This document shows positions 17,090 to 25,900 of a stretch of 64,000 nucleotides of DNA, one piece after another. The notes under the pieces are model-generated. The model did no database searches, was not told the origin of the DNA, and saw only the letters and a program-made list of their open reading frames with translations. Position 1 is the stretch's first letter; the number at the start of each line of letters is the position of its first letter. Source of the DNA: Anaerolineales bacterium. Its GTDB lineage: Bacteria; Chloroflexota; Anaerolineae; Anaerolineales; Villigracilaceae. The position numbers and the translations under genes are program-made. Location: the NCBI GenBank assembly GCA_030583885.1, contig CP129480.1:3598714-3662713 (forward strand), written 5' to 3'.

Positions 17090-17162
17090 GTTGTTGCCGT
17101 CCCCAAAGAGGATGCCATCCATGCTGCGACCATCGGGAGGGGCGTTTAAGGGAGAGTTATGA
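17090..17162 (+). repeat. 73-bp direct repeat, copy B
   Basis: Second copy of the element at 15215-15287. Its final bases supply the GGGAG ribosome binding site, and its terminal ATGA overlaps the start codon of the 17159-17584 lipoprotein gene. The element therefore contributes translation signals to the gene behind it. Confidence 0.9.
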
Positions 17163-17584
17163 AAAGTAATAAAGCCAATAAATCAACCCTTTTGGTGGTG
17201 GTGTTACTGGTCTCGATGGTATCTTTTGCCTGTTCCCTGTTCACCCGTGCGGAAGAGACGCCCACGCCTAACTATATTTTTACGCCTGTAACCACTCCGC
17301 TCAAGATCGAGCCTGCGTCCCTCCCTAATGGGCAAACAGGCGTGGGGTACGAGGTTGAGATCCGCGTCAGTGAGAACGTCACACCTGTGAATAATGTGTC
17401 CATTTCAAGTGGAACTCTTCCTGCGGGGCTTGAACTTGTTTTCGTGGATCATGTCGATGGCGCAAAAATCAGCGGTATCCCAAAGGAAACAGGGACATTC
17501 ACGTTCACAGTCTCTGTATCATGTTTCTCAACCATGGTCATCGGGCAGAGTGCTGAAAAGGAATATACGATTGTTGTGGACTGA
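17159..17584 (+). CDS. Putative lipoprotein with Ig-like (He_PIG type) domain
   Basis: Predicted 141 residues. It has a Lys-rich N-terminus, a hydrophobic stretch and a lipobox-like VSFAC (Cys near residue 25), so it is expected to be lipidated and surface exposed. The mature part has one small beta domain of the putative-Ig type: LPNGQTGVGYEVEI at the start, SGTLPAGLEL in the middle and ISGIPKETGTFTFTVSV at the end. These domains bind or space other modules; no activity is known. The start is set by GGGAG in the preceding repeat. It may share a transcript with the 17728 gene. Confidence 0.7.
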   Translation: MKSNKANKSTLLVVVLLVSMVSFACSLFTRAEETPTPNYIFTPVTTPLKIEPASLPNGQTGVGYEVEIRVSENVTPVNNVSISSGTLPAGLELVFVDHVDGAKISGIPKETGTFTFTVSVSCFSTMVIGQSAEKEYTIVVD

Positions 17585-17727
17585 AAATCCCCCGTCGCCC
17601 GCTTTGCGGTCGGCTGGTGGCGCTGCGGGAGGTACAGTCCACTACGGGGGAGGAGTTGTCCGCGCTGAATTTGGAGAGGAGCCAGCCCAAGCAAGAGTCC
17701 ATTTCGTGACCATAGAAGGAGAAACCA
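17585..17727 (+). other. Short gap between two small genes
   Basis: It contains GC-rich sequence with no supported gene. The distal end carries AAGGAG (about 17716-17721), the ribosome binding site of the next gene. Confidence 0.4.
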
Positions 17728-18030
17728 ATGATTGAAGTTCAACTTTCCAAGAATAGCCAGGAAAAGATAATCGTCACATTCGATGCGAATGTGGTCAATT
17801 ATTTCTCGGTGACAAACGTCAGGACGAGTACAAGCGCCAGCGGGAGAATTCACGTCGGCCATATTAAGTCGATTGAGATCACGACCAACAAAAAAGGAAA
17901 GCCTGCGCTATTGCTCACAACCAAATTCAACGCTACATTCTCCAACGACGAAATTGATGGTGAGGCGCTCGACAAAGTAAAAGATTTGGTTGCCGAAGTA
18001 CAACGTGCAATGGAAACAACTGTATTATAA
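17728..18030 (+). CDS. Hypothetical protein, 100 residues
   Basis: No family is recognised. The predicted product is small and soluble, without signal peptide or membrane helix. It alternates short beta-like stretches (KIIVTFDANVVNYFSV, HVGHIKSIEITTNK, KPALLLTTKFNATFS) and ends in a charged amphipathic helix (DGEALDKVKDLVAEVQRAM). This strand-strand-helix layout resembles a PH-like fold but is not proof of one. AAGGAG lies seven bases before the ATG, so it is likely translated. It follows the Ig-like lipoprotein gene and is the last plus-strand gene before the toxin locus. Confidence 0.6.
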   Translation: MIEVQLSKNSQEKIIVTFDANVVNYFSVTNVRTSTSASGRIHVGHIKSIEITTNKKGKPALLLTTKFNATFSNDEIDGEALDKVKDLVAEVQRAMETTVL

Positions 18031-18117
18031 GAAACGCCCATGCGCTATGGCGAAGGTCAACCCGCTGCGGGAGCCCCACAAGGGGTTCAGACAAGAAAAG
18101 CAACTACCGTAACTCGC

Positions 18118-18582
18118 TTACTCCAAACCATATCTGCGTCGCGTATCCTCTTTAATGTATTCTTCAAGTTTCGGTTTCCATAGAGCAATCGTTTCATCAT
18201 CCTTGAACATGGCTATTGCTTGTGTACCTATCGACACGAAACTTGTAGCCGCCGCAGATATATCTATTTCGATATTTTCCGTACGAGAAAAGGAGGCTTT
18301 CCTGTGCCCTTTTGCTATGGGTTTATTAAGCAAGTATGCCTCAATATAGTCTATACCAATCCATGTCATTGTTTCCCAAGACGTTGTGTCGGCAGGAATT
18401 GGACCAAGTTGCACGCCAACCCCTCCTCCAAACTCATAAAAAAATCCTAACCTGCATGTTGACGATTCGTAACCAATGGTATAGCGGTCATGGCGCCCAT
18501 CGTTTTGCAGACTGGTGCTGCAGCGCCAGTCTGCAAAACCTGCTCCAACCTGTGATATATTAACCTTAACAAATAGCACCAC
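18118..18582 (-). CDS. Candidate immunity protein of the displaced toxin cassette
   Basis: Predicted 154 residues with a GTG start 24 bases past the stop of the broken toxin copy. No named family is recognised. It is clearly homologous to the equally long protein at 22488-22952: DRYTIGYES against DHYSIGLES, a Gly-rich strand (FEFGGGVGVQLG-like region), and the shared tail ETIALWKPKLEEYIKED against DTIAQWKPAYDQYVKDK. Both homologues lie directly downstream of near-identical toxin modules on the same strand, which is the typical placement of polymorphic-toxin immunity genes. The role is inferred from position and paralogy. No signal peptide is present, as expected for cytoplasmic protection. 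Confidence 0.7.
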   Translation of the reverse strand: MVLFVKVNISQVGAGFADWRCSTSLQNDGRHDRYTIGYESSTCRLGFFYEFGGGVGVQLGPIPADTTSWETMTWIGIDYIEAYLLNKPIAKGHRKASFSRTENIEIDISAAATSFVSIGTQAIAMFKDDETIALWKPKLEEYIKEDTRRRYGLE

Positions 18583-19497
18583 CTTAAACTACCCCTTTTT
18601 CAACTCTAAAGACTCTTATCCACCACATCCTTCGCGTGTTCAAGCAGCCAGTTGATTTCCTGAGCCCGGAAAGATTCGGAAACTTTCTTGTCCAGATTAT
18701 TTATCACACCAAATATATCCTCTCCCACGAAATCAATCCTTTCTACGCCTGAGTCTAATTGGTTTTTTAAGAATTGCTCATTGACCAGCCACGGATCGGT
18801 CCCGCTGGCTTTCACCTAGCCCCAAACATCATCGCCGGTATCGAAAAAGATACCGCCATTGTCAACAGCATTTCCAATATATCCACCGCCTTCCGCGAAG
18901 GTGCCCAAAATTACGCGATTGCCGGAGCCTCTGGTCGGACCTGCTGCAATCATCTGGATCAACGCTGTGACTTCGTCTTGGTCGCCTCTGGCAAGCGCAT
19001 CCTTCAACATTTTACTGGCATCCAACGCCTCATCGGTGGATTTCGACACATACACCATGCCGGTAGTGGGTGACGACCATACCTTATACCCAGTCGCATC
19101 TTCCAGGGCGTTGGCGAATTCATTCACATTTTTTGCACCGACACTGACAACTCTTCCATCCAGTGCGCGAAATACATCATCATCATATTGACCAACGAGA
19201 TCGATTGCATCACCACCATGCGACAGCATCAGGTTAACCGCAGGCGTACCATAATCGTCAATCAGCTTCACCGCATCATCGCCATACAGTACAAGCAGGG
19301 AGATGCCCTCATCCCCATAAGCTCGGATAATATCCACTGCATCGTCACCGTATTCAAGTAAAAGCGGGAGGATATCGCTTCCATGTTTGCCGATCAACTA
19401 TTCTTTTGTTAAAGTGTCAGGTCGCTAGTTAATTTTCAGGCTTATTAATATCTTGCAACCTTGATGCAAATTTACGAAGTTCTAATCTAAATTTCAT

Positions 19498-20567
19498 TAT
19501 TCAGGTTAACTGAAGTTGCCTAACAGAAAGACCGGCGGCATGAAAGAAGCCAAGAAGTAAGTCTGGTCGACGACGCAAGCGAGCAAAACCACGATCAAGC
19601 ATTGAGCGAATCTCCTCTTTAGAAGTTGGACGAGCATTTCTGAGATGTTGTTTAACATTTCCGTGACAATACTCTTCCGGATTGAGCTGTGGAGCGTAAG
19701 CAGGTAACTCTTCAATCATGATCTCAGGATGCTGGCAGAGATAAGCTTTGGTGAGCTTGCTAAGATGAATACGGGCTCGATCCCAGATCAAGATGATTTT
19801 TCCAGGTACCTGCCTACGGAGGTGTTCAAGTGCCTCAATCAAGTTATCGCTTTTTATCGAACCTTCAAAACATTTCTTGTAGATCTTGCCTGTAAGTGTC
19901 AGCGCTACGGCTGTCGATAGCGCTCGACGATCTTTGGTTACCCGTCGAAAAACGGGTCTCTTGCCAGTCCGAGCCCACGTCGTAGCCAATATTTCTTGAA
20001 AGGAGAACCCAAATTCATCCCAAAATACGATTTTTGCTTTGAGACGATGTGACTTTTTTTATCCTTGGCCAATCTCCTAGCAACCAAGCTTCCACTAACT
20101 CTTTTTCCTGTTCAATAGCCTGTGGCATTGGCTTTTGTGGACTGAAACCTAGTTTGCGCAACAATCGATTGAGGTAATTCGGATGATAAGTGACATCAAA
20201 TTCTCTTTTGATCAATTTTTGGACACGGTCCAATGTCCAGCGATCAGTTGGATATCCATTCGCCAAAGCCCCTCGTTCCAGCTTCCTCTTTAAGCTTTGC
20301 TTTTGTGGATTACTCAACTTCGGCTCGCTACCAGCCGCTTTTCTTTTTTGGAGTCCGCGCATACCTTTTGTTTCTATGATTCTGGCCCATTGGCCGACCG
20401 TGGCCCGGCTTACTCCGAGGTGTCTTGAGATTTCGGCTTTTGACATTTTTCCAGCTTTCAACAGCCGTCCACCTTCAAGCCGTCTTTCTTCCATTTGTTC
20501 TCGGGTTAGGTATGATGGTTTCCATGTCATACCGACTATTGTAAATCAATCTAAGTAAACCTGAATA
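19498..20567 (-). mobile_element. IS630-type insertion sequence
   Basis: About 1.07 kb. The ends carry imperfect inverted repeats: TTCAGGTTAACTGAAGTTG from 19500 and, reversed from 20565, TTCAGGTTTACTTAGATTG. TA stands outside each end (19498-19499 and 20566-20567), which fits the TA target duplication of the IS630/Tc1 group. It contains one frameshifted transposase reading frame. It interrupts the displaced toxin copy. A further 100 bp of non-toxin sequence (19398-19497), including another TTTTCAGG motif near 19435, leaves the left boundary slightly uncertain. Confidence 0.8.
19501..20530 (-). pseudogene. IS630 family transposase, frame broken at an A7 run
   Basis: The N-terminal part (20015-20530, 171 codons) has a helix-turn-helix region (KAEISRHLGVSRATVGQWAR) and a winged-helix-like segment (TDRWTLDRVQKLIKREF). 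The DDE part lies in another frame: IVFWDEFGFSF (first Asp), IILIWDRARIH (second Asp) and YAPQLNPEEY (catalytic Glu). The two join if one A is removed from the seven-A run at 20054-20060 (minus strand). Polymerase slippage at this run could restore a functional protein, or the copy may be dead. The stop codon overlaps the left inverted repeat. Confidence 0.85.
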
Positions 20568-21696
20568 GTAATTAATTTAGCTGTATCGGATCCCAATTTA
20601 ACAATCTGTTCACCTAACTCCACAGTCACCGTGTTGCCCGGCGCGCCTCCATCCATTTTCTCCAACTGCAACTCGATGGCCGCCTGCGCTGCGCCATCCT
20701 GATTCCCCGTCCACGTGTAATAGGCGATTTGAGCGCTGAGCAGCGCCTCCTCTCCCACGTCGATTATCGTCCCGATCTGGCTGCATGCTGTCGCATAGTG
20801 GGTGCATGTACTTGCTATGGTTGTGCTTATTACGGGTGCAAGACTGGTCACCAACAAGCCTATTCCCGCTGTGATGAGGGTCGCGGCCGTGCCAACTACC
20901 AGGTTGGCAATCAGGTTATTACCCAAATCCAAACCAAAGTGACTGTTTATTGCCAACGTACCTGCGGTGACAATTACAGCGGTTGCCAGGATTGCACCAC
21001 CAACAATCAGCCATGCCGGAGCAGTGACTGTTGCTGTCGCCACAATTGCAACTGCCGCAAGCCCAGCTATAATTCCGGTACCCAGGGATAATTCGCGCTG
21101 GTAGTTGAATGCCCAATTCCAGGCATTTGTTGACCAAGTCTCATCTTGTGGGAGTACGCTTACCTCCTCGCCCGCCTTCCTGCCCAGATAATACGCCATC
21201 AGACCGGTCTGCAGTTCCTGCGCCTGCTGCTGCGCCAGCCACGCATCCGCCGCAGACGTGTCCCGTTCCTTGGACAGGAAGTCCTGCATGACCTGCTCTT
21301 TCACTGCCTGCTCTGCCTTCTCCATCACGAGTGTGTTATACAGGGTTTCCACATCCTCTTGCACCGCTCCAAACCCTTGCGCCGCGGCTTTCTCCTTAAG
21401 CGCTTGGATACGCAGGTCGTCGTCCTGTGCGCCTTCTTCCTTCAAGGCTTCCAGCTGCGCCTTCAAGATCGCCTGTCCCTCCAGCCAGCTGCGGATCTTC
21501 CACTGCTCCATCATCACAATGCGGTTGGCTTCAACCGCTTCGTTCTTGGTGGCCACCTCCGCCCTCACTGCGCGATCTGCGCGGCTTCCTCATCCTTGCG
21601 TTTCTTCTGCTGTTCCAATGCTGCCGCCGTCAGGTTATGTTCCTTCTTGCTGAGCACTTGAAATAGAAACTTCTCAATGACAAATTTATAAATATA

Positions 21697-22394
21697 TTAC
21701 CTTCCCATTTTTAATAATTTAATATATTCTAATCTGTCCTTAAAAACAGCATCCCTTAATTGCTTAATATAATCTGATGGATCTTCATCAAATTGTTCTT
21801 TGCCATATATTTTATGCTTTCCATTTTTGTCAGCAACAGAAAACCTGGGAAATTCTGAACGACCTGGTTGAATCCAATCTGATACACTTCTATTTACAGA
21901 ATATTCCCATATTGCCATCCATTGGGAAAAATCTCCCAGCAAGAGTGGCTCTGCATATTTTCGGATTAACCTAGCGTAAGTCTCCAACATCAGCTCTCTT
22001 TTCTTTTCAGGATTATCAACAAACGGAATTTCACGACTTATATTTTTTTCTAGGTAAATATTTTTTTTGTATGTTCGCGGTCAACGAAAGACATAATTCC
22101 TTTTTTTTCATCATCCGTAGTCACCATGTATTCATAAACCAAATGGAAGGGTAATAAATATTTTCTTTTACTGTTTACAACAACACCAACATCTTTTGTT
22201 CGCCCAATGTCAAATGACGGAAACTCGCCTCGTGTACATTCAATAAACACATATGTCGCTTTTGTAGCATAAACCACCCTGCCCTCCCATAAATAATTCC
22301 TAGGAGACTCGACCACACTCAGTATTTCAAAACCATAATCCCTCATCAGGAACTCAAAATACACTTTAACCATTTCTACAAATGTCTTATCCAT
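21697..22394 (-). pseudogene. Candidate second immunity gene, frameshifted at an A8 run
   Basis: The frame 22050-22394 (114 codons) ends just after an eight-A run (T8 at 22071-22078 on the plus strand). Shifting one base there gives NIYLEKNISREIPFVDN, which reads on without a stop to 21697. The combined product is about 230 residues. No named family is recognised. The N-terminal half (FEFLMRDYGFEIL, then VFIECTRGEFPSFDIG) has the general look of small acidic/aromatic immunity proteins; the C-terminal half is helical (ETYARLIRKYAEPLLLGD). It lies between a toxin-tip remnant and the truncated toxin copy. A sequencing error in the homopolymer is as likely as true decay. Confidence 0.6.
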
Positions 22395-22405
22395 AGAGTA
22401 TCATC

Positions 22406-22504
22406 CTAAGGTGTAAATAGCTCAATCGGAACAAGCATATCATACCCACCATCTTTACCAAGCTTTAAAACATAGGCTGTCTGGGAATTACCGTTTTTTA
22501 CCAA
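22406..22504 (-). pseudogene. Orphan C-terminal tip of another toxin variant
   Basis: An open frame that overlaps the end of the 22488-22952 gene reads LVKNGNSQTAYVLKLG, then KDGGYDMLVPIELFTP and a stop at 22406-22408. It sits 12 bases before the next candidate immunity gene. It has no start of its own and a different sequence from the two other toxin tips. This is what is left when one toxin tip is replaced by another while its immunity gene stays. The interpretation is inferred from layout; the fragment is short. Confidence 0.45.
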
Positions 22505-22952
22505 TGCGGTTTTCTATTTTATCTTTTACATATTGGTCGTATGCCGGCTTCCATTGGGCTATAGTATCGGGTGAACGAAACATTTCAACAATCTGCGAAA
22601 AAAGAGGCGCTAATTCTCTTGCTGTTAAAGATAACATTACATCGACTTGTTCTAAATATGGGTATTTACTCAGTGTACTCCAATCCACTTCTCTTTTTAG
22701 AAGATAGGGCAACAAACTGTATATATTCACCCAGTTATTTTTTTTATGATCAAATGATGCGTCTAATTTACCAACAAATATACCCCATCCCCCCCGCTCC
22801 TGCTCAAACAAAAGTCTTAGCATATCGGATTCAAGTCCAATGGAATAATGATCAAAACGAAATTCTTTAGTATAAGCTATTCTAAAGCCATAAACATCAA
22901 ATAAATAAGGGAATTTTTCTTTTATCTTCAATAAATATTCTTGAATGGACAT
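22488..22952 (-). CDS. Candidate cognate immunity protein of the intact toxin
   Basis: Predicted 154 residues. The start at 22952 (MSIQEYLLK) is preferred because AAAAGGAG stands eight bases upstream, 26 bases after the toxin stop. It is homologous to the 18118-18582 product over its length, with DHYSIGLES, a Gly-rich WGIFVGKL strand and the tail TIAQWKPAYDQYVKDK. No signal peptide or membrane helix is present. Immunity proteins of polymorphic toxins are typically small, cytoplasmic and encoded right behind the toxin, and bind its C-terminal domain. That role fits here but is inferred. Confidence 0.72.
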   Translation of the reverse strand: MSIQEYLLKIKEKFPYLFDVYGFRIAYTKEFRFDHYSIGLESDMLRLLFEQERGGWGIFVGKLDASFDHKKNNWVNIYSLLPYLLKREVDWSTLSKYPYLEQVDVMLSLTARELAPLFSQIVEMFRSPDTIAQWKPAYDQYVKDKIENRIGKKR

Positions 22953-22978
22953 TAAATCGCTCCTTTTGATAATACGTA

Positions 22979-25900
22979 TTAAGGAATATTTTTTACCCAA
23001 CTATTGCCCACTCTAACATAGTCATAATCTTTAGCGTTTTCCAAAAGCCAGTTAATTTCTCTTACGCGATAGGGCGGTAGAGCGACTCCATCGTATTTTG
23101 CCAATTCGCTAGACACATCTTCCCCCACAAAATCAATTCGCTCCATTCCCGCTCCTAACTGGCTTTGCAGGAATTGCTCATTGACCAGCCACGGATCGAT
23201 CCCGCTGGCTTTCAACTGATCCCAAACATCATCACCTGTATCGAAGAAGATACCGCCATTGTCAACAGCATTTCCAATATATCCACCGCCTTCCGCAAAG
23301 GTGCCCAAAACTACGCGATTGCCGGAGCCTCTGGTCGAACCTGCTGCAATCATCTGGATCAACGCCGCGACTTCGTCCTTGTCGCCTCTGGCAAGCGCAT
23401 CCTTCAACATTTTACTGGCATCCAACGCCTCATCGGTGGATTTCGACACATACACCATGCCGGTAGTGGGTGACGACCATACCTTATACCCAGTCGCATC
23501 TTCCAGGGCGTTGGCGAATTCATTCACATTTTTTGCACCGACACTGACAACTCTTCCATCCAGTGCGCGAAATACATCATCATCATATTGACCAACGAGA
23601 TCGATTGCATCACCACCATGCGACAGCATCAGGTTAACCGCAGGCGTACCATAATCGTCAATCAGCTTCACCGCATCATCGCCATACAGTACAAGCAGGG
23701 AGATGCCCTCATCCCCATAAGCTCGGATAATATCCACTGCATCGTCACCATATCTAAGCAAAAGCGGAACGATATCACTTCCGTGTTTGCCGATCAATTC
23801 GACAGCATCCGGTCCCAATCTTGCAAGCTGCTCGCTCAACTCGGCTACCACCGTATTACCCGGCGCGCCTCCATCCATTTTCTCCAACTGCAACTCGATG
23901 GCCGCCTGCGCTGCGCCATCCTGATTCCCCGTCCACGTGTAGTAGGCGATTTGAGCGCTGAGCAGCGCCTCCTCTCCCACGTCGATTATCGTCCCGATCT
24001 GGCTGCATGCTGTCGCATAGTGGGTGCATGTACTTGCTATGGTTGTGCTTATTACGGGTGCAAGACTGGTCACCAACAAGCCTATTCCCGCTGTGATGAG
24101 GGTCGCGGCCGTGCCAACTACCAGGTTGGCAATCAGGTTATTACCCAAATCCAAACCAAAGTGACTGTTTATTGCCAACGTACCTGCGGTGACAATTACA
24201 GCGGTTGCCAGGATTGCACCACCAACAATCAGCCATGCCGGAGCAGTGACTGTTGCTGTCGCCACAATTGCAACTGCCGCAAGTCCAGCTATAATTCCGG
24301 TACCCAGGGATAATTCGCGCTGGTAGTTGAATGCCCAATTCCAGGCATTTGTTGACCAAGTCTCATCTTGTGGGAGTACGCTTACCTCCTCGCCCGCCTT
24401 CATCCCCAGCGCCATCAGACCGGTCTGCAGTTCCTGCGCCTGCTGCTGCGCCAGCCACACATCCGCCGCAGACGTGTCCCGTTCCTTGGACAGGAAGTCC
24501 TGCATGACCTGCTCTTTCACTGCCTGCTCTGCCTTCTCCATCACGAGTGTGTTATACAGGGTTTCCACATCCTCTTGCACCGCTCCAAACCCTTGCGCCG
24601 CGGCTTTCTCCTTAAGCGCTTGGATACGCAGGTCGTCGTCCTGTGCGCCTTCTTCCTTCAAGGCTTCCAGCTGCGCCTTCAAGATCGCCTGTCCCTCCAG
24701 CCAGCTGCGGATCTTCCACTGCTCGCGCATCGCAATGCGGTTGGCTTCAATGGCTGCGTTCTTGGCCTCTACTTCCGCCCTCACCTGCGCGATCTGTGCC
24801 GCTTCTTCATCCTTGCGTTTCTTCTGCTGTTCCAATGCCAATGCGGTTGCATAACCGATCACCGCCGCCGCCATCGCGCCCCACAGGACGTTTGTGCTGG
24901 CCGCGGCCGCGACAGCGCCAGCCCCCGCATGGCCGGCGAAACTAAGGCTTTGGGTGCTGGTACTTGAAGCGACACCCCCGCCAACGGACGGCTCGGAATT
25001 GCCCTCTTCTCCAGCGCTCCCCTCCAGCCCTTCCCCCTGAGAAAGGGGAGGAGTAAACGCGGGGATGGGTTGAAAATAACTCAGCGGGTTGACCGTTACG
25101 ATCCCGCTGCGGATGCTTTCGTTGCCCGCCGCGTCTCCCGCCTTGACCGTGATCAGGTACTCGCCTACCGGCGCAGAACTGCCGTCCTTCCACCTGCCAT
25201 CCCATATGAATTCCTCCTTGAACTTGTTCCCTGTAACGCGCTCCTCCCAGACCACCTTCGGGAAGCGTTCCTTCTCGTCCTCGATCACGATGCGCACCAG
25301 GTACAACCCGCTGCCGTCATCCTGCAGGCTGTAGTTGAACGGTTCGCCCAGGTCCAGTTCATCCGTCAGCGCAATGGCCGGCGGAATGCTGTCCACCTTC
25401 AGCGCCAGCACTGGTGTTTCATTGATATTGCCGGCGTTGTCCACGGCTTTGAATTGATACCTATACACGCCGTCGGTGAAGGATAACGGCGCGCTGTATG
25501 TCGTCCATGCGCCGCCGTCGGCGCTCACTTCAAAGGATGCCAGCCCGGAGGTCGCATCCGTGGCCGCAGCGGTGAGGCTGGTTCGGGTCGTGTGCCAGCC
25601 ATTCGTCCCGCTCGAGCCGTTGATTTGCAGATCGATATCCGGAGATATCGTGTCCACTTGGGCGCTGAGGCTTCCCATCCGCGAGCTGTCGCCCCAGGAG
25701 GAGAGCGCCCAATATTCAAAGTTGTTTTCGCCTTCCAGCAGTGGAACTTGACAACTGGTTTGAAATTCTGGGCAAGCAAAGATTTCGGTATTGCGTGCGC
25801 CTTCGATCAATAAAATCTGATGCCCTGATAGCGGCTCGTTGGCTGTTAGTTCAAGTTGAGGAGCTGTCACGCACCAGCCGTTTTGCAGGGTGCAGTTTTG

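Larger units (their letters stand above)
18606..21640 (-). pseudogene. Second, truncated and decayed copy of the polymorphic toxin gene
   Basis: It is nearly identical at base level to the 3' half of the intact toxin gene (about 23000-24840). It has no 5' part: similarity starts at ALEQQKKRKDEEA near 21625, without the signal peptide and Ig-like domains. Lesions: a missing G near 21569 shifts the frame after QIAQ; an IS630-type element with about 100 bp of extra sequence splits it between 19398 and 20570; and CAG has become TAG at 18816-18818, just inside the toxin tip (DVWG then stop, against DVWDQ). Beyond that stop the frame continues as DPWLVNEQFL and ends EINWLLEHAKDVVDKSL. The last 40 residues differ from the intact gene, so the tip is a distinct variant. 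Confidence 0.85.

Noticed and set aside
18816..18818. Frameshift separating the two parts of the displaced toxin tip
   Set aside because: Both parts are in the same frame; the break is a CAG to TAG substitution, not an indel.
23588..24313. Cys-rich plus-strand open frame of 241 codons
   Set aside because: Antisense to the toxin gene, repeated antisense to the second copy, and with no ribosome site. Its Cys content comes from GCA/ACA codons of the Ala/Thr-rich hydrophobic block.
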